From Pseudoalteromonas sp. NBT06-2 (GTDB lineage Bacteria; Pseudomonadota; Gammaproteobacteria; Enterobacterales; Alteromonadaceae), in contig NZ_NQMR01000016.1 of assembly GCF_002276045.1 (NCBI RefSeq), positions 32,969 to 96,968 of the forward strand: a stretch of 64,000 nucleotides of DNA. The letters run 5' to 3'. This document shows, one piece after another, positions 1 through 8,412 of the stretch. Below the pieces are notes generated by a model. The model saw only the letters and a list, made by a program, of their open reading frames with translations. It had not been told where the DNA came from and ran no database searches. Within the stretch, counting starts at the first letter, position 1. Every line of letters starts with the position of its first letter. The position numbers and the translations under genes are program-made.

Positions 1-1554
1 CCAGAGCCAAATGGTTTTTTACATATAGGTCATGCAAAATCGATTTGTTTAAATTTTGGAATTGCCAAAGATTATTCAGGTCTATGTAATTTACGTTTTG
101 ACGATACTAATCCAGAAAAAGAAGATGTTGATTATGTAAATGCGATTAAAAATGATGTTCAATGGTTAGGTTTTCAATGGCATGGTGATATCAACTATTC
201 ATCAAATTATTTTGATAAACTTCATAGCTATGCGGTTGAGTTGATCGAAAAAGGCTTAGCATATGTCTGTTTTTTAAGCCCAGAGCAAGCACGAGAATAT
301 CGTGGTACTTTAACTGAAGCGGGTAAAAATAGTCCTTATCGTGATACAACTGTAGCAGAAAACTTAGCTTTATTTGCCAAAATGAAAAATGGTGAATTTA
401 AAGAAGGTGAATGTGTTCTTCGTGCTAAGATAGATATGGCAAGCTCGTTTATGGTGCTTAGAGATCCAATTATCTATCGTATCCGCTTTGTACATCACCA
501 TCAAACAGGTAACAAATGGTGTATTTATCCTATGTACGATTTCACTCATTGCATCTCTGATGCATTAGAAGGGATCACGCACTCTTTATGTACATTAGAA
601 TTCCAAGATAATCGCCGCTTATATGATTGGGTTTTAGAAAATATCTCGATTGAATGTAAACCACAACAAATTGAGTTTTCACGTTTAAACCTAGAATATA
701 CACTAATGTCTAAGCGAAAATTAAATGAATTAGTTGAAAATAACTTAGTTGAAGGTTGGGATGATCCACGTATGCCAACAATTGCTGGTTTACGTCGCCG
801 TGGTTATACGCCTGCGTCAATCAGAGAGTTTAGTAGCCGTATTGGTGTTACTAAGCAGCAAAATACTGTTGAAATGGGTATGTTAGAAGCCTGCATCCGC
901 GAAGACTTAAATGACAATGCACCACGTGCAATGGCTGTACTTGATCCAATCAAAGTTATTATTGAAAACTATGATGAAAGTGCCATAGAAGAATTAAGTG
1001 CACCTAACCACCCTAATAAAGAAGAAATGGGTAAGCGTATATTACCGTTTACTCGTGAACTTTATATCGAAGCTGAAGACTTTAGAGCTGAAGCAAATAA
1101 AAAATTCAAACGGCTTGTGTTAGATAAAGAAGTACGTCTTCGTAACGCATATGTAATAAAGGCTAATCGTTTTGATGAAGATGCAGATGGTAATATAACG
1201 ACAGTATATTGTACTTACGACCCTGAAACGTTAGGTAAAAACCCAACAGATGGACGCAAAGTCAAAGGGGTAATTCATTGGGTATCTGCAAGTAAAGGGA
1301 TTAAGGCGCAGGTGCGTCTTTATGATCGTTTATTTAATGTCGCTAACCCAGATGCAGATAGTGAACTTAACCCTGAATCATTAAAAGTTGCACAAAATGC
1401 GGTGTTAGAACCATCATTATTAAATGCAACAAAAGAGCAGGCCTTTCAATTTGAAAGAACAGGTTATTTTTGTCGTGATAATAAAAGTGATGACTTAGTA
1501 TTTAACCAAACTGTTGGTCTTCGTGATTCCTGGGCTAAGGTTGATGCAAAATAA
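1..1554 (+). CDS. glnS: Glutamine--tRNA ligase, 5' end outside the window
   Basis: Cytoplasmic class I aminoacyl-tRNA synthetase that charges tRNA-Gln. The reading frame is open from base 1, so the start codon and the first few dozen residues lie outside the window; 517 residues are visible. The class I HIGH signature (HIGHAK) is encoded near bases 22-39, and the KMSKS-equivalent loop reads LMSKRKL at about 710-727. The stretch from the HIGH motif to the C-terminal GLRDSWAKV follows E. coli GlnS closely with no internal stop. A TTG at 241 is an internal codon, not the start. The usual downstream neighbour fur is present but separated by a decayed insertion element. Assignment is secure from the motifs and near-continuous family similarity. 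Confidence 0.97.
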   Translation, partial: PEPNGFLHIGHAKSICLNFGIAKDYSGLCNLRFDDTNPEKEDVDYVNAIKNDVQWLGFQWHGDINYSSNYFDKLHSYAVELIEKGLAYVCFLSPEQAREYRGTLTEAGKNSPYRDTTVAENLALFAKMKNGEFKEGECVLRAKIDMASSFMVLRDPIIYRIRFVHHHQTGNKWCIYPMYDFTHCISDALEGITHSLCTLEFQDNRRLYDWVLENISIECKPQQIEFSRLNLEYTLMSKRKLNELVENNLVEGWDDPRMPTIAGLRRRGYTPASIREFSSRIGVTKQQNTVEMGMLEACIREDLNDNAPRAMAVLDPIKVIIENYDESAIEELSAPNHPNKEEMGKRILPFTRELYIEAEDFRAEANKKFKRLVLDKEVRLRNAYVIKANRFDEDADGNITTVYCTYDPETLGKNPTDGRKVKGVIHWVSASKGIKAQVRLYDRLFNVANPDADSELNPESLKVAQNAVLEPSLLNATKEQAFQFERTGYFCRDNKSDDLVFNQTVGLRDSWAKVDAK

Positions 1555-1599
1555 TTAGCTAGTGTCCCATCCTGAAATAGGTTGAAGGTTTTAATAGAA

Positions 1600-1628
1600 G
1601 GCCAGTTGCTTTTGCATCTGGTCTTTTT
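1600..1628 (+). terminator. Terminator-like hairpin in the left end of the IS remnant
   Basis: GGCCAGTTGC (1600-1609) pairs with GCATCTGGTC (1614-1623), with one mismatch and one wobble, around a TTTT loop, and is followed by five T residues. It lies 46 bp after the glnS stop and could end glnS transcripts although it sits inside the insertion remnant. Confidence 0.5.
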
Positions 1629-1646
1629 GTTTTCCCAGCGAAGCTG

Positions 1647-1677
1647 GCAAACGCGACAGATTAAAAGAAGTTTGTAT
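1647..1677. repeat. Short dispersed repeat, copy 1 (structured)
   Basis: A 31-bp segment with ACAGA-N10-TTTGT pairing matches 12326-12356 at 24 of 31 positions. Just before it, CCAGC-GAA-GCTGG (1635-1647) is a tight hairpin with a GNA-type loop, suggesting a structured RNA fragment such as part of a group II intron. That identity is only a possibility. Confidence 0.4.
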
Positions 1678-1876
1678 CACCCTGACTAAAGGGAATATGA
1701 TCCGAATGGCAAGGGCGTCAATGGCTGACGGTGGATCTGAAGGAAGCTCATTGAGCAATAGGTTACGTAAACGCTTATCCTCGAGCTCTCGTTCAAGGCG
1801 TTTTATTTTTTGTGTGGGACTTTCTTTTACTTTAGCTGATGGGTCCAGTCCATCTTACCGTGTTTTCTTAGCCATG

Positions 1877-2017
1877 TAAGTACGTTTGAGCGACATAGAT
1901 TATTTGAGCTTTATAAGCCATATTGCCTTTTTCTACAGCGATAACAACTTGTGATTTAAAGCCTAATGAATAATCACGTTGGGTACGTCTATTATGCGTA
2001 ATGTTTAAGTTGTTCAT
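1877..2017 (-). pseudogene. IS3-type transposase OrfA fragment (N-terminal HTH part)
   Basis: Reading the minus strand from an ATG at 2017 gives about 40 residues typical of IS3-family OrfA helix-turn-helix proteins, with RRTQRDYSLGFKSQVV and then IAVEKGNMAYKAQ. The frame is then lost, and the WLRKHGKMDW and coiled-coil segments reappear in other frames down to about 1760. At least two frameshifts and a large deletion have removed function. The fragment belongs to the insertion remnant 1563-2057. Confidence 0.7.
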
Positions 2018-2067
2018 AATAAGTCCTAAATGTGTAAACACATTTCAGGACAAAACATAGTTTATAT

Positions 2068-2093
2068 AAAAGCCTATCAAATGATAGGCTTTT
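2068..2093. terminator. Bidirectional terminator between glnS and fur
   Basis: Perfect 11-bp stem AAAAGCCTATC (2068-2078) and GATAGGCTTTT (2083-2093) around the loop AAAT, with A and T tracts on both sides. It is placed to end fur transcripts on the minus strand; before the insertion it probably also served glnS. Confidence 0.8.
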
Positions 2094-2110
2094 ATATTTT
2101 TACTATATAT

Positions 2111-2554
2111 TTAGTGATTCGCATCCGCATATTCAGAACAGGCTTGTGCATCTTCACATTCACCATATAGATAAAGAGAATGATTAGTTAAACGTACACC
2201 ATTAGCAGTAGCTATATTCACTTGACGAGTTTCAATAACCTCATCATGAAATTCAATTACTTTACCACATTTTAAACATACTAGATGATCATGATGTGTT
2301 GTACCTGATAGTTCAAAAACAGATTTCCCACCTTCGAAATGATGACGGGATACAATACCGGCATCATCAAATTGGTTTAAAACACGATATACAGTCGCTA
2401 AACCAATTTCTTCATCTTTGTCTAAAAGAATTTTATAAACATCTTCAGCACTGATATGTTGATTTTCAGGTAGTTGTAAAATTTCTAATATTTTGATTCT
2501 TGGAAGCGTTACTTTTAAACCTGCTTTTTTTAATTCTAAATTATGATCAGTCAT
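2111..2554 (-). CDS. fur: Ferric uptake regulator Fur
   Basis: Iron-responsive DNA-binding repressor of 147 residues. The N-terminal winged helix contains KKAGLKVTLPR and the DNA-recognition region GLATVYRVLNQF. The metal-site segment HHDHLVCLKCG (about residues 87-97) holds the His/Cys ligands, and a Cys-rich tail CEDAQAC follows. I place the start at the ATG at 2554 because MTDHNLELKKAGLK aligns with E. coli Fur; an upstream TTG at 2569 is less likely. Just upstream, AATAATGATAT resembles half of a Fur box, which would fit autoregulation but is weak. It lies downstream of fldA on the same strand. Confidence 0.97.
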   Translation of the reverse strand: MTDHNLELKKAGLKVTLPRIKILEILQLPENQHISAEDVYKILLDKDEEIGLATVYRVLNQFDDAGIVSRHHFEGGKSVFELSGTTHHDHLVCLKCGKVIEFHDEVIETRQVNIATANGVRLTNHSLYLYGECEDAQACSEYADANH

Positions 2555-2581
2555 TAATTTTATACTCAAATATCATTATTA

Positions 2582-2631
2582 TTTACTGTGTTTAAAGACA
2601 TAGTTTATTTTAGCATAATATACACAGTAAA
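2582..2631. repeat. Inverted repeat in the fur promoter region
   Basis: Perfect 10-bp arms TTTACTGTGT (2582-2591) and ACACAGTAAA (2622-2631), separated by 30 bp, lie between fldA and fur. Each arm contains CTGT/ACAG, but the spacing does not fit the LexA rule CTGT-N8-ACAG. It may be an operator pair or an RNA hairpin at the end of the fldA transcript. Confidence 0.4.
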
Positions 2632-2661
2632 GCCTGAAATAAAAAGAAATATACTGTTTTA

Positions 2662-3189
2662 CTAATCACTTAATTCAGCGAGGCACATTTCTTCAAATAT
2701 TTGAGCACACCATTGCTTAACACGACCATTTGTTAATTCAGGTTGACGATCTTCATCAATGCCTAAACCAACAAAGTGAGAATCATCTGCCATGCCTTTA
2801 GATGCTTCAAAATCATAACTTTCAGTAGGCCAGTGACCAACAACGATTGCACCGCGTTCAGTTACAATATCGTTAACCATGCCCATGGCATCTAAAAAAT
2901 ATTCAGCATAATCTTCTTGATCACCACAACCAAAAATAGCAACTAACTTTTCATTAAAATCAATTTCTTCTAACTCAGGGAAAAAATCATCCCAATCACA
3001 TTGTGCTTCGCCGTAATACCAAGTTGGAATACCAAATAATATTAAATCGAACTCAGCGATGTCCTCTTTACTGCTTTTGGCAATATCAAAAACATCAATC
3101 ATGTTTTTGCCAAGTTCTTTTTGAATTAGCTTTGAAATATGTTCTGTATTACCAGTATCACTACCAAAAAATATGCCTACACTTGCCAT
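2662..3189 (-). CDS. fldA: Flavodoxin FldA
   Basis: FMN-containing electron carrier of 175 residues in the cytoplasm, typical length for long-chain flavodoxins. The phosphate-binding loop GSDTGNTE is at residues 9-16, the first flavin-flanking segment is GIPTWYYGEAQCDW, and the second is GCGDQEDYAEYF. Long-chain flavodoxins supply electrons to enzymes such as MetH, BioB and pyruvate formate-lyase activase. The gene sits directly upstream of fur, the same order as in E. coli and Shewanella, consistent with iron control of a flavodoxin that replaces ferredoxin under iron limitation. Confidence 0.97.
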   Translation of the reverse strand: MASVGIFFGSDTGNTEHISKLIQKELGKNMIDVFDIAKSSKEDIAEFDLILFGIPTWYYGEAQCDWDDFFPELEEIDFNEKLVAIFGCGDQEDYAEYFLDAMGMVNDIVTERGAIVVGHWPTESYDFEASKGMADDSHFVGLGIDEDRQPELTNGRVKQWCAQIFEEMCLAELSD

Positions 3190-3221
3190 GATGAAAAAAC
3201 CTTCTATGTATCAAATTCGTA

Positions 3222-3503
3222 TTATTCGATTCTAAATGCTAACTTTTCTTGCAGAATAGTTTCTATTAAAGCACTTCGGCTGATGCTTTGTGCATCTGCC
3301 ATCTCATTTAATGCTTCGTAAAGTTCTGCAGAAACTTTAAATTCTACTCGTTTTAATCCACGAGCCTTATCACGTTTCAACTGGTTTCTTTTATTAACTT
3401 TCAGTTGTAATTCGCGTGATAATGGATTTGTTTTAGGTCTACCCGGACGCTTCTCATTTTCAAATAAGTCAATCGTCGTTCTGTCTGTTTGTGCTTTAGC
3501 CAT
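3222..3503 (-). CDS. ybfE: YbfE-like small regulatory protein
   Basis: Small basic protein of 93 residues. The first half is polar (RTTIDLFENEKRPGRPKT, with an AT-hook-like RPGRPK), and the second half resembles a ribbon-helix-helix fold (KRVEFKVSAELYEALNEMA, then ISRSALIETILQEKL). E. coli YbfE is annotated as LexA-regulated, but its function is unknown. I chose the ATG at 3503 (MAKAQTDR); an upstream start at 3521 would overlap the neighbour. It is translated 1 bp after the DUF2788 gene and sits between that gene and fldA, so co-transcription with the fldA-fur block is plausible. Confidence 0.8.
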   Translation of the reverse strand: MAKAQTDRTTIDLFENEKRPGRPKTNPLSRELQLKVNKRNQLKRDKARGLKRVEFKVSAELYEALNEMADAQSISRSALIETILQEKLAFRIE

Positions 3504-3504
3504 A

Positions 3505-3726
3505 TTAACTGACACCTGCACCTTGCCAAAAGACTTGGATCAAACCTTTGGCAATAAAACCTGAGCATCCTAAAAATAAAACTAACCAAACTACAGCGCG
3601 ACCAAAAAAAGGTACATTGCCTTTTTTTAGCACATCTTGTATTGCCATGCCTATAAAGAAAAATAGAGCAGCAAGACCAAAATATAACCCCAAGGTTTCA
3701 AATTCATTGATTAATTTGCTGACCAT
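3505..3726 (-). CDS. DUF2788 family small membrane protein
   Basis: A 73-residue protein with two predicted transmembrane helices: about residues 13-30 (LYFGLAALFFFIGMAI) and 43-65 (AVVWLVLFLGCSGFIAKGL). They are separated by a short polar loop with DVLKKGNVPFFGR. This composition and its position between the alpha/beta hydrolase and the ybfE-like gene match the DUF2788 family of gammaproteobacteria, whose function is unknown. It ends one base before the YbfE-like start, suggesting translational coupling. Confidence 0.75.
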   Translation of the reverse strand: MVSKLINEFETLGLYFGLAALFFFIGMAIQDVLKKGNVPFFGRAVVWLVLFLGCSGFIAKGLIQVFWQGAGVS

Positions 3727-3808
3727 TTGTTGACCTATTTTAGATGACCTATGAAATAAACGGCGGCATTATAGCATGATATTAACTAATTATTACGCTA
3801 ATATTGCA

Positions 3809-4567
3809 TTAGTCTGAAATAAAATCTGAGATAGATTTATTTACAGCTGCTGGCTTTTCAGCATGCAGCCAATGACCTGTACCGTGAATTACCTTTGCTT
3901 TACAGTTTGGAAATAAACTTAAAAAGGTTTCTCTCATATTTTCAGTTATATACTGCGAATTACTGCCTTTAATAAATAATGCTTTACCTAAGTAAGGCTT
4001 GCCGGCAGGAGCTGCTAAAATATCAGTATAATTACTTTGTAAAATTGAAAGATTAAATCTCCATTCAAAACCTGTATCAGATTTTATTAGACTTTTTAGT
4101 AGGAATTGTCTTACGCCTGATTCAACAATAAATTCAGTCAGTATAGTATCTGCATCTTGTCTTGAGCTAATGTGAGTATTATTGACAGCATTCAAACCTT
4201 TAAATACATCATCATGTCTCGGTTCATAGTTTACAGGAGCAATATCTAAAACAACCAGTTTACTGACTTTTTTAGGGGTGTTTAATGCAACTTGCATTGC
4301 GACTTTCCCACCCATTGAGTGACCAATGAAAATAGCAGAGTCAATACTTAATTGATCCATTAAATCAATGATGTCTTGGCACATAATTGTATATGACATG
4401 TGCTCACTATGTTCTGAGTGGCCATGATTTCTTAAATCTATCGCTGTCACTGTGAATGATTCAGATAAAGGGCGTGCTATCACATTTAAATTTTCAAATG
4501 AGCCGAATAATCCATGTATTAAAATTAAATGTGGCCCTTGCCCCGTTTGCTTGTAATGTAATTGCAT
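3809..4567 (-). CDS. ybfF: YbfF-type alpha/beta hydrolase (esterase)
   Basis: Alpha/beta-fold serine hydrolase of 252 residues. The oxyanion region reads HGLFGSFENL, the nucleophile elbow is GHSMGG (Ser about residue 94), and the catalytic His lies in HGTGHWLHAEKP near residue 230. An Asp near 117 (LDIAPVNYEP) fits the family. E. coli YbfF is a short-chain acyl-CoA/ester hydrolase. The gene keeps its usual place beside seqA, which is divergent; the natural substrate cannot be told from sequence. Confidence 0.88.
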   Translation of the reverse strand: MQLHYKQTGQGPHLILIHGLFGSFENLNVIARPLSESFTVTAIDLRNHGHSEHSEHMSYTIMCQDIIDLMDQLSIDSAIFIGHSMGGKVAMQVALNTPKKVSKLVVLDIAPVNYEPRHDDVFKGLNAVNNTHISSRQDADTILTEFIVESGVRQFLLKSLIKSDTGFEWRFNLSILQSNYTDILAAPAGKPYLGKALFIKGSNSQYITENMRETFLSLFPNCKAKVIHGTGHWLHAEKPAAVNKSISDFISD

Positions 4568-4801
4568 TTTATTCCTGAAACTGTCTTAATCGAAAGTTTA
4601 TAAATTTTATCATATCTTAATAGGGGCTGGTATACAGATGACTTAACATAGCATGAAATTTAAATCAGCTATTTCAACTTATTACTTTGAAAATATTTTG
4701 TGATTAAAGTTTATTTGAAAATTGAAACCGTAGAGTATGGCGCTAAAAAAAGATATAATCATTTTGAAACGCTATCACAAAGCATTTAAGATAGGAAAAT
4801 C

Positions 4802-5368
4802 ATGAAAAAAATAGAAATAGATGACGAATTATATCACTATATAGCAAGTAATACTCAAAGTATTGGTGAAAACGCAACTCAGATTTTACGTCGTTTATTA
4901 AACTTGTCTCCAGTGTCAGCATCAAATAAAGAGCAGAATACTCGAATAAAAGAAGCAAAATTAGATGTAAAACCTGATGTCATAACAAAAATTGAAGACA
5001 ACACAGAATCAAAAACAACTGATATTGGGCCCGCTGATGTATTTAATGTTTTAAATAAAGAAGAACTCGCAATGCAAAAAGGTGTTGTTGGCAGGTTCTT
5101 ATTTATATTAAGTGCACTACATAGAACTCATAAAAATAGATTTTCAAAAGTACTAGAAGTAAAAGGCAAGCACAGAATTTATTTTGCTATGAGTAAAGAA
5201 GCATTGCTTGACTCAGGTAGTAGCATGAACCCAAAAAATATCCCTGAATCGGAATATTGGGTAATGACTAATTCAAATACAACCAGAAAAAAATTAATGC
5301 TTCATGAAGTTGCAATATTACTCGATTATAATGAAACACAAGCAGAAACACTTAGAGATTTTTTATAA
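4802..5368 (+). CDS. seqA: Replication initiation regulator SeqA
   Basis: Negative modulator of replication initiation that binds hemimethylated GATC sites and sequesters oriC. The protein has 188 residues. The N-terminal oligomerisation segment (KKIEIDDELYHYIAS, then QSIGENATQILRRLL) is followed by a variable linker (about residues 45-85) and the C-terminal DNA-binding domain, which contains NTTRKKLMLHEVAI. Start ATG at 4802 follows an AGGAAAA ribosome site. It is followed 18 bp later by pgm, the conserved seqA-pgm pair. Its presence implies a Dam-methylating gammaproteobacterium. Confidence 0.95.
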   Translation: MKKIEIDDELYHYIASNTQSIGENATQILRRLLNLSPVSASNKEQNTRIKEAKLDVKPDVITKIEDNTESKTTDIGPADVFNVLNKEELAMQKGVVGRFLFILSALHRTHKNRFSKVLEVKGKHRIYFAMSKEALLDSGSSMNPKNIPESEYWVMTNSNTTRKKLMLHEVAILLDYNETQAETLRDFL

Positions 5369-5386
5369 TTTAACGAAGGAATTTAA

Positions 5387-7027
5387 ATGGCTATTCATGA
5401 CAACGCAGGTAAGCGCGCTACTCAAAATGATTTGGTAAATATACCAAGATTAATGTCAGCTTATTATCTAAATGAGCCAGATATTGAACAATTTCCAGAG
5501 CAAAAAGTTGCATTTGGTACATCTGGTCATCGTGGTTGCTCATACAATACGCAGTTTAATGAATCTCATATTTTAGCAATCACGCAGGCAATTTGTGATT
5601 ATCGTAAAAATAATAATATTTATGGTCCTTTGTTTCTTGGTAAAGATACGCATGCGTTATCCGAAGCGGCATTTAATTCTGCAATTGAAGTATTAGTAGC
5701 AAATGAAGTGCAAGTTATTACACAAGAAAATGGCAACTTTACACCAACACCAGTTATCAGCCATGCAATTGTTTGTCATAACGCTAAAAATCCCCACGAA
5801 TTATCAGATGGTATCGTCGTAACGCCTTCACATAACCCACCACAAGATGGAGGTTTTAAATATAATCCACCTAATGGTGGTCCGGCTGATAAATCTGTGA
5901 CAGATTGGATAGAACAAAGAGCAAATCAGTTATTAATTGAAGATCTAGTTGAAGTAGAACTCTATCCATTTGTGAAAGCGTCGCGCTCAGGTTTTACTAA
6001 ATACATTGACATGATCAGCCCTTACGTTGAAGACTTAGGTAATATAATTGATTTTGAATCTATTGCTAAATCTGGAATAAATATAGGTGTTGACCCTTTG
6101 GGTGGATCAGGTATTCATTTTTGGCCGATAATAGCGAAGCATTACGGTCTAAATATTACGGTTGTAAATAATGTTGTTGATCCTGCTTTTGGATTTATGC
6201 CATTAGATAAAGACGGCAAAATCAGAATGGATTGTTCGTCGCCTTATGCAATGGCAAACCTTGTACAATTAAAAGATAAATTTGATATTAGCATAGGTAA
6301 TGATCCTGACTATGATCGCCATGGAATAGTAACACCTGATGGTTTAATGAATCCGAACCACTTTTTAGCAGTTTCAATTGACTATTTATGTAATAACAGA
6401 GCCCAATGGCAAAAAAACCTTAAAATAGGCAAAACACTTGTATCAAGCGGCATGATAGATAAAATAGCGCAAAAAAATAATCGAGATGTTTATGAAGTTC
6501 CTGTTGGTTTTAAGTGGTTTGTCGATGGCTTAAGCAAAGGAGAGTTAGCCTTTGGCGGAGAAGAAAGTGCAGGGGCCGCATTCTTGCGCTTAGATGGTAA
6601 AGTATGGTGTACTGATAAAGATGGTTTTATAATGGGATTATTAGCTGCAGAGATGTTGGCTGTCACTTCAAAAACGCCTTCTGAATTATATAAAGAGTTA
6701 GAAAATAATTTTGGTTCACCACTTTATAAGCGTATTGATGCACCAGCATCAAGTGAACAAAAGTCAAAATTATCTAAGCTTGAAGCGTCAGATGTAACTG
6801 CGACAGAACTTGCAGGTGAGAAAATACTTGCTAAATTAACACATGCACTTGGGAATAACGCGGCTATAGGTGGTTTAAAAGTGGTAACTGAAAACGGTTG
6901 GTTTGCTGCAAGGCCATCTGGTACTGAAGACATATATAAAATTTATCTAGAATCCTTTAAAGGTGAGGAACATTTGTCCTTATTAGAATCAGAAGCAAAA
7001 AAAATAGTTAATTCAGTAATTAAGTAA
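5387..7027 (+). CDS. pgm: Phosphoglucomutase (alpha-D-glucose phosphate-specific)
   Basis: Interconverts glucose-1-phosphate and glucose-6-phosphate, feeding UDP-glucose and surface polysaccharide synthesis. The protein has 546 residues, the family's usual length. The phosphoserine loop is TPSHNPPQDGG (Ser148), the Mg-binding loop is GNDPDYDRHG (Asp306, 308, 310), the sugar-binding loop is GGEESAGAAFL, and the phosphate-binding loop is RPSGTEDIYKIY near the C terminus. An early GTSGHRG motif is also present. It is coupled to seqA and ends at a strong terminator. Confidence 0.97.
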   Translation: MAIHDNAGKRATQNDLVNIPRLMSAYYLNEPDIEQFPEQKVAFGTSGHRGCSYNTQFNESHILAITQAICDYRKNNNIYGPLFLGKDTHALSEAAFNSAIEVLVANEVQVITQENGNFTPTPVISHAIVCHNAKNPHELSDGIVVTPSHNPPQDGGFKYNPPNGGPADKSVTDWIEQRANQLLIEDLVEVELYPFVKASRSGFTKYIDMISPYVEDLGNIIDFESIAKSGINIGVDPLGGSGIHFWPIIAKHYGLNITVVNNVVDPAFGFMPLDKDGKIRMDCSSPYAMANLVQLKDKFDISIGNDPDYDRHGIVTPDGLMNPNHFLAVSIDYLCNNRAQWQKNLKIGKTLVSSGMIDKIAQKNNRDVYEVPVGFKWFVDGLSKGELAFGGEESAGAAFLRLDGKVWCTDKDGFIMGLLAAEMLAVTSKTPSELYKELENNFGSPLYKRIDAPASSEQKSKLSKLEASDVTATELAGEKILAKLTHALGNNAAIGGLKVVTENGWFAARPSGTEDIYKIYLESFKGEEHLSLLESEAKKIVNSVIK

Positions 7028-7040
7028 CTAAACAATAATT

Positions 7041-7068
7041 AAAAAAGGCGAATTTATTCGCCTTTTTT
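7041..7068 (+). terminator. Terminator after pgm
   Basis: Perfect 12-bp stem AAAAAAGGCGAA (7041-7052) and TTCGCCTTTTTT (7057-7068) around a TTTA loop, with the T run built into the stem end. It ends the seqA-pgm operon. Confidence 0.9.
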
Positions 7069-7102
7069 AATTTCAACAACACACAATGGGTTTATTAAAT
7101 TA

Positions 7103-8137
7103 ATGTATATTGAAGAACTAAAGACAACAGGTGATTTCTTATCAATAAGTCGTGAAAATGAATGGTCATTAGAACCAACTTCATTTTCATTATCAAATGG
7201 TACCTTAGTTGAAGTATTAAATACGGGTGTAATTCAATTCTCTCCTAGTTCATCAACTAACAAAGATATCATATTATCAAGCGCTGTACACGGTAATGAA
7301 ACAGCTCCTATTGAAATATGTGATGAACTTATTAAAAAAATCATAAAACAAGAAATAAAACTAAAACAAAGAGTTTTGTTTATTTTTGGTAACCCTGCTT
7401 CTATTAATATAGGAAAGAGGTTTGTTGAAGAAAATCTAAATCGATTATTTAGTGGCGAGCACTCAAAAGGCGAAGGCTTAATTAATCAAGAGCGTAAACA
7501 TGCTAAAAAACTAGAACAATATATAACACAGTTCTTCGAATCACAAGAAGCAGATCGTTATAGATGCCATTATGATCTTCATACAGCGATTAGAGGCTCT
7601 AAAAATGAAAAATTTGCTGTATATCCATATTTAAATGGTCAACCTTGGAAAAAGCATCAACTTAGATTTTTATTAGCTTGCGGTGTCAATACCGTATTAA
7701 TGATGAAATCTGCCGCAACAACATTTAGTTATTTTTCATCAAACAAGTTTAGTGCTGACGCATTTACCATTGAATTAGGTCAGGTTCGTCCATTTGGTGA
7801 AAATAACATGGTAAGTTTTGCAAAGGTTAAAGCCACTCTAACGTCACTTATAACTCAAGATGAAGTAGATTACCCTGAATATAAAGCAGATGATTTTGAG
7901 TTATTCGAAGTACATCGTGCAATCAATAGAACACAAGAGACATTTTCATTTCCGTTTGATGATGATGTGGTTAATTTTACTGGTTTTTCAAAAGGCAGTT
8001 TGATGGCAACCGATGGAGAACGAACTTATATAGCAGAGGTAGAAGGAGAAGCTATTATTTTCCCAAATGCACAAGTTGCATTAGGTCAACGTGCACTACT
8101 TACCGTTGTGCCACTCAAATCAGACAATATCGTATAG
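7103..8137 (+). CDS. astE: Succinylglutamate desuccinylase AstE
   Basis: Zinc hydrolase that splits N-succinylglutamate to succinate and glutamate, the last step of the AST arginine-degradation pathway. The protein has 344 residues. The zinc ligands are in AVHGNETAP (His63, Glu66) and [10 protein letters not shown] (His160); a catalytic-Glu segment [12 protein letters not shown] follows near residue 220. The order of motifs and the C-terminal region with [14 protein letters not shown] match E. coli AstE. No other ast gene lies in the window, so it is encoded apart from the rest of the pathway, as a single gene between two terminator-like structures. Confidence 0.92.
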   Translation: MYIEELKTTGDFLSISRENEWSLEPTSFSLSNGTLVEVLNTGVIQFSPSSSTNKDIILSSAVHGNETAPIEICDELIKKIIKQEIKLKQRVLFIFGNPASINIGKRFVEENLNRLFSGEHSKGEGLINQERKHAKKLEQYITQFFESQEADRYRCHYDLHTAIRGSKNEKFAVYPYLNGQPWKKHQLRFLLACGVNTVLMMKSAATTFSYFSSNKFSADAFTIELGQVRPFGENNMVSFAKVKATLTSLITQDEVDYPEYKADDFELFEVHRAINRTQETFSFPFDDDVVNFTGFSKGSLMATDGERTYIAEVEGEAIIFPNAQVALGQRALLTVVPLKSDNIV

Positions 8138-8177
8138 ATAACTTTCCACCTTTTTCTAATCCCACCTTATAAAACTA

Positions 8178-8207
8178 GGATATTCATCTAAACTTAGTTG
8201 AATATCC
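8178..8207 (+). terminator. Stem-loop after astE
   Basis: Nine-bp perfect arms GGATATTCA (8178-8186) and TGAATATCC (8199-8207), with further pairing CTAA/TTAG inside the loop. The structure lies 40 bp after the astE stop and could end its transcript, though the following bases CTTTACG are a poor T tract. It directly abuts the 18-bp palindrome before the bkd operon. Confidence 0.5.
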
Positions 8208-8225
8208 CTTTACGTTAACGTAAAG
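8208..8225. promoter_or_regulatory. Perfect 18-bp palindrome upstream of the bkd operon, candidate LiuR-type operator
   Basis: CTTTACGTTAACGTAAAG is a perfect palindrome centred between 8216 and 8217, about 190 bp before the E1 alpha start. From memory it resembles the MerR-family LiuR operator described for branched-chain amino acid genes of Shewanella-like bacteria, which fits the operon it precedes. No regulator gene lies nearby, so the assignment is an inference. Confidence 0.6.
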
Positions 8226-8412
8226 TTAAAACAGCTTTAATTTAAACTAAGCTAGTTTGATGAGAAAAATTTACTGATTTATGTTGATTAACGAATTTAA
8301 AATTCAAGTTATAGATTAATTTTAAATAAATAATGTGTATTATTAATTGGTAATGATAAAAACGAATCTAACAGTTCATCAATACTGCTTTAACAACAAG
8401 AGTTGAAAGGTT

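Larger units (their letters stand above)
1563..2057 (-). mobile_element. Decayed IS3-family insertion sequence remnant
   Basis: A 495-bp remnant between glnS and fur. The ends are imperfect inverted repeats: TGTCCCATCCTGAAATAGG starting at 1563 and, on the minus strand from 2057, TGTTTTGTCCTGAAATGTG. It is flanked by a 3-bp direct repeat TAG (1560-1562 and 2058-2060), which fits IS3-family target duplication. On the minus strand from about 2017 an OrfA-type transposase start can be read (MNNLNITHNRRTQRDYS), followed in shifted frames by WLRKHGKMDW and the leucine-zipper-like KIKRLERELED. The rest of OrfA and all of OrfB are missing, so the element cannot transpose. The interval 1630-1760 does not match OrfA and may be a second mobile fragment. 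Confidence 0.8.

Noticed and set aside
241..243. TTG as a start for the glutamine tRNA ligase
   Set aside because: The same frame is open back to base 1 and encodes the HIGH motif, so the gene runs in from outside the window.
1697..1879. A 60-residue plus-strand frame in the IS remnant
   Set aside because: It runs antisense to the transposase remains, is Ser/Arg-rich with no ribosome site, and has no recognisable product.
2582..2631. LexA box upstream of fur
   Set aside because: The CTGT and ACAG elements do not have the 8-bp spacing of a LexA site.
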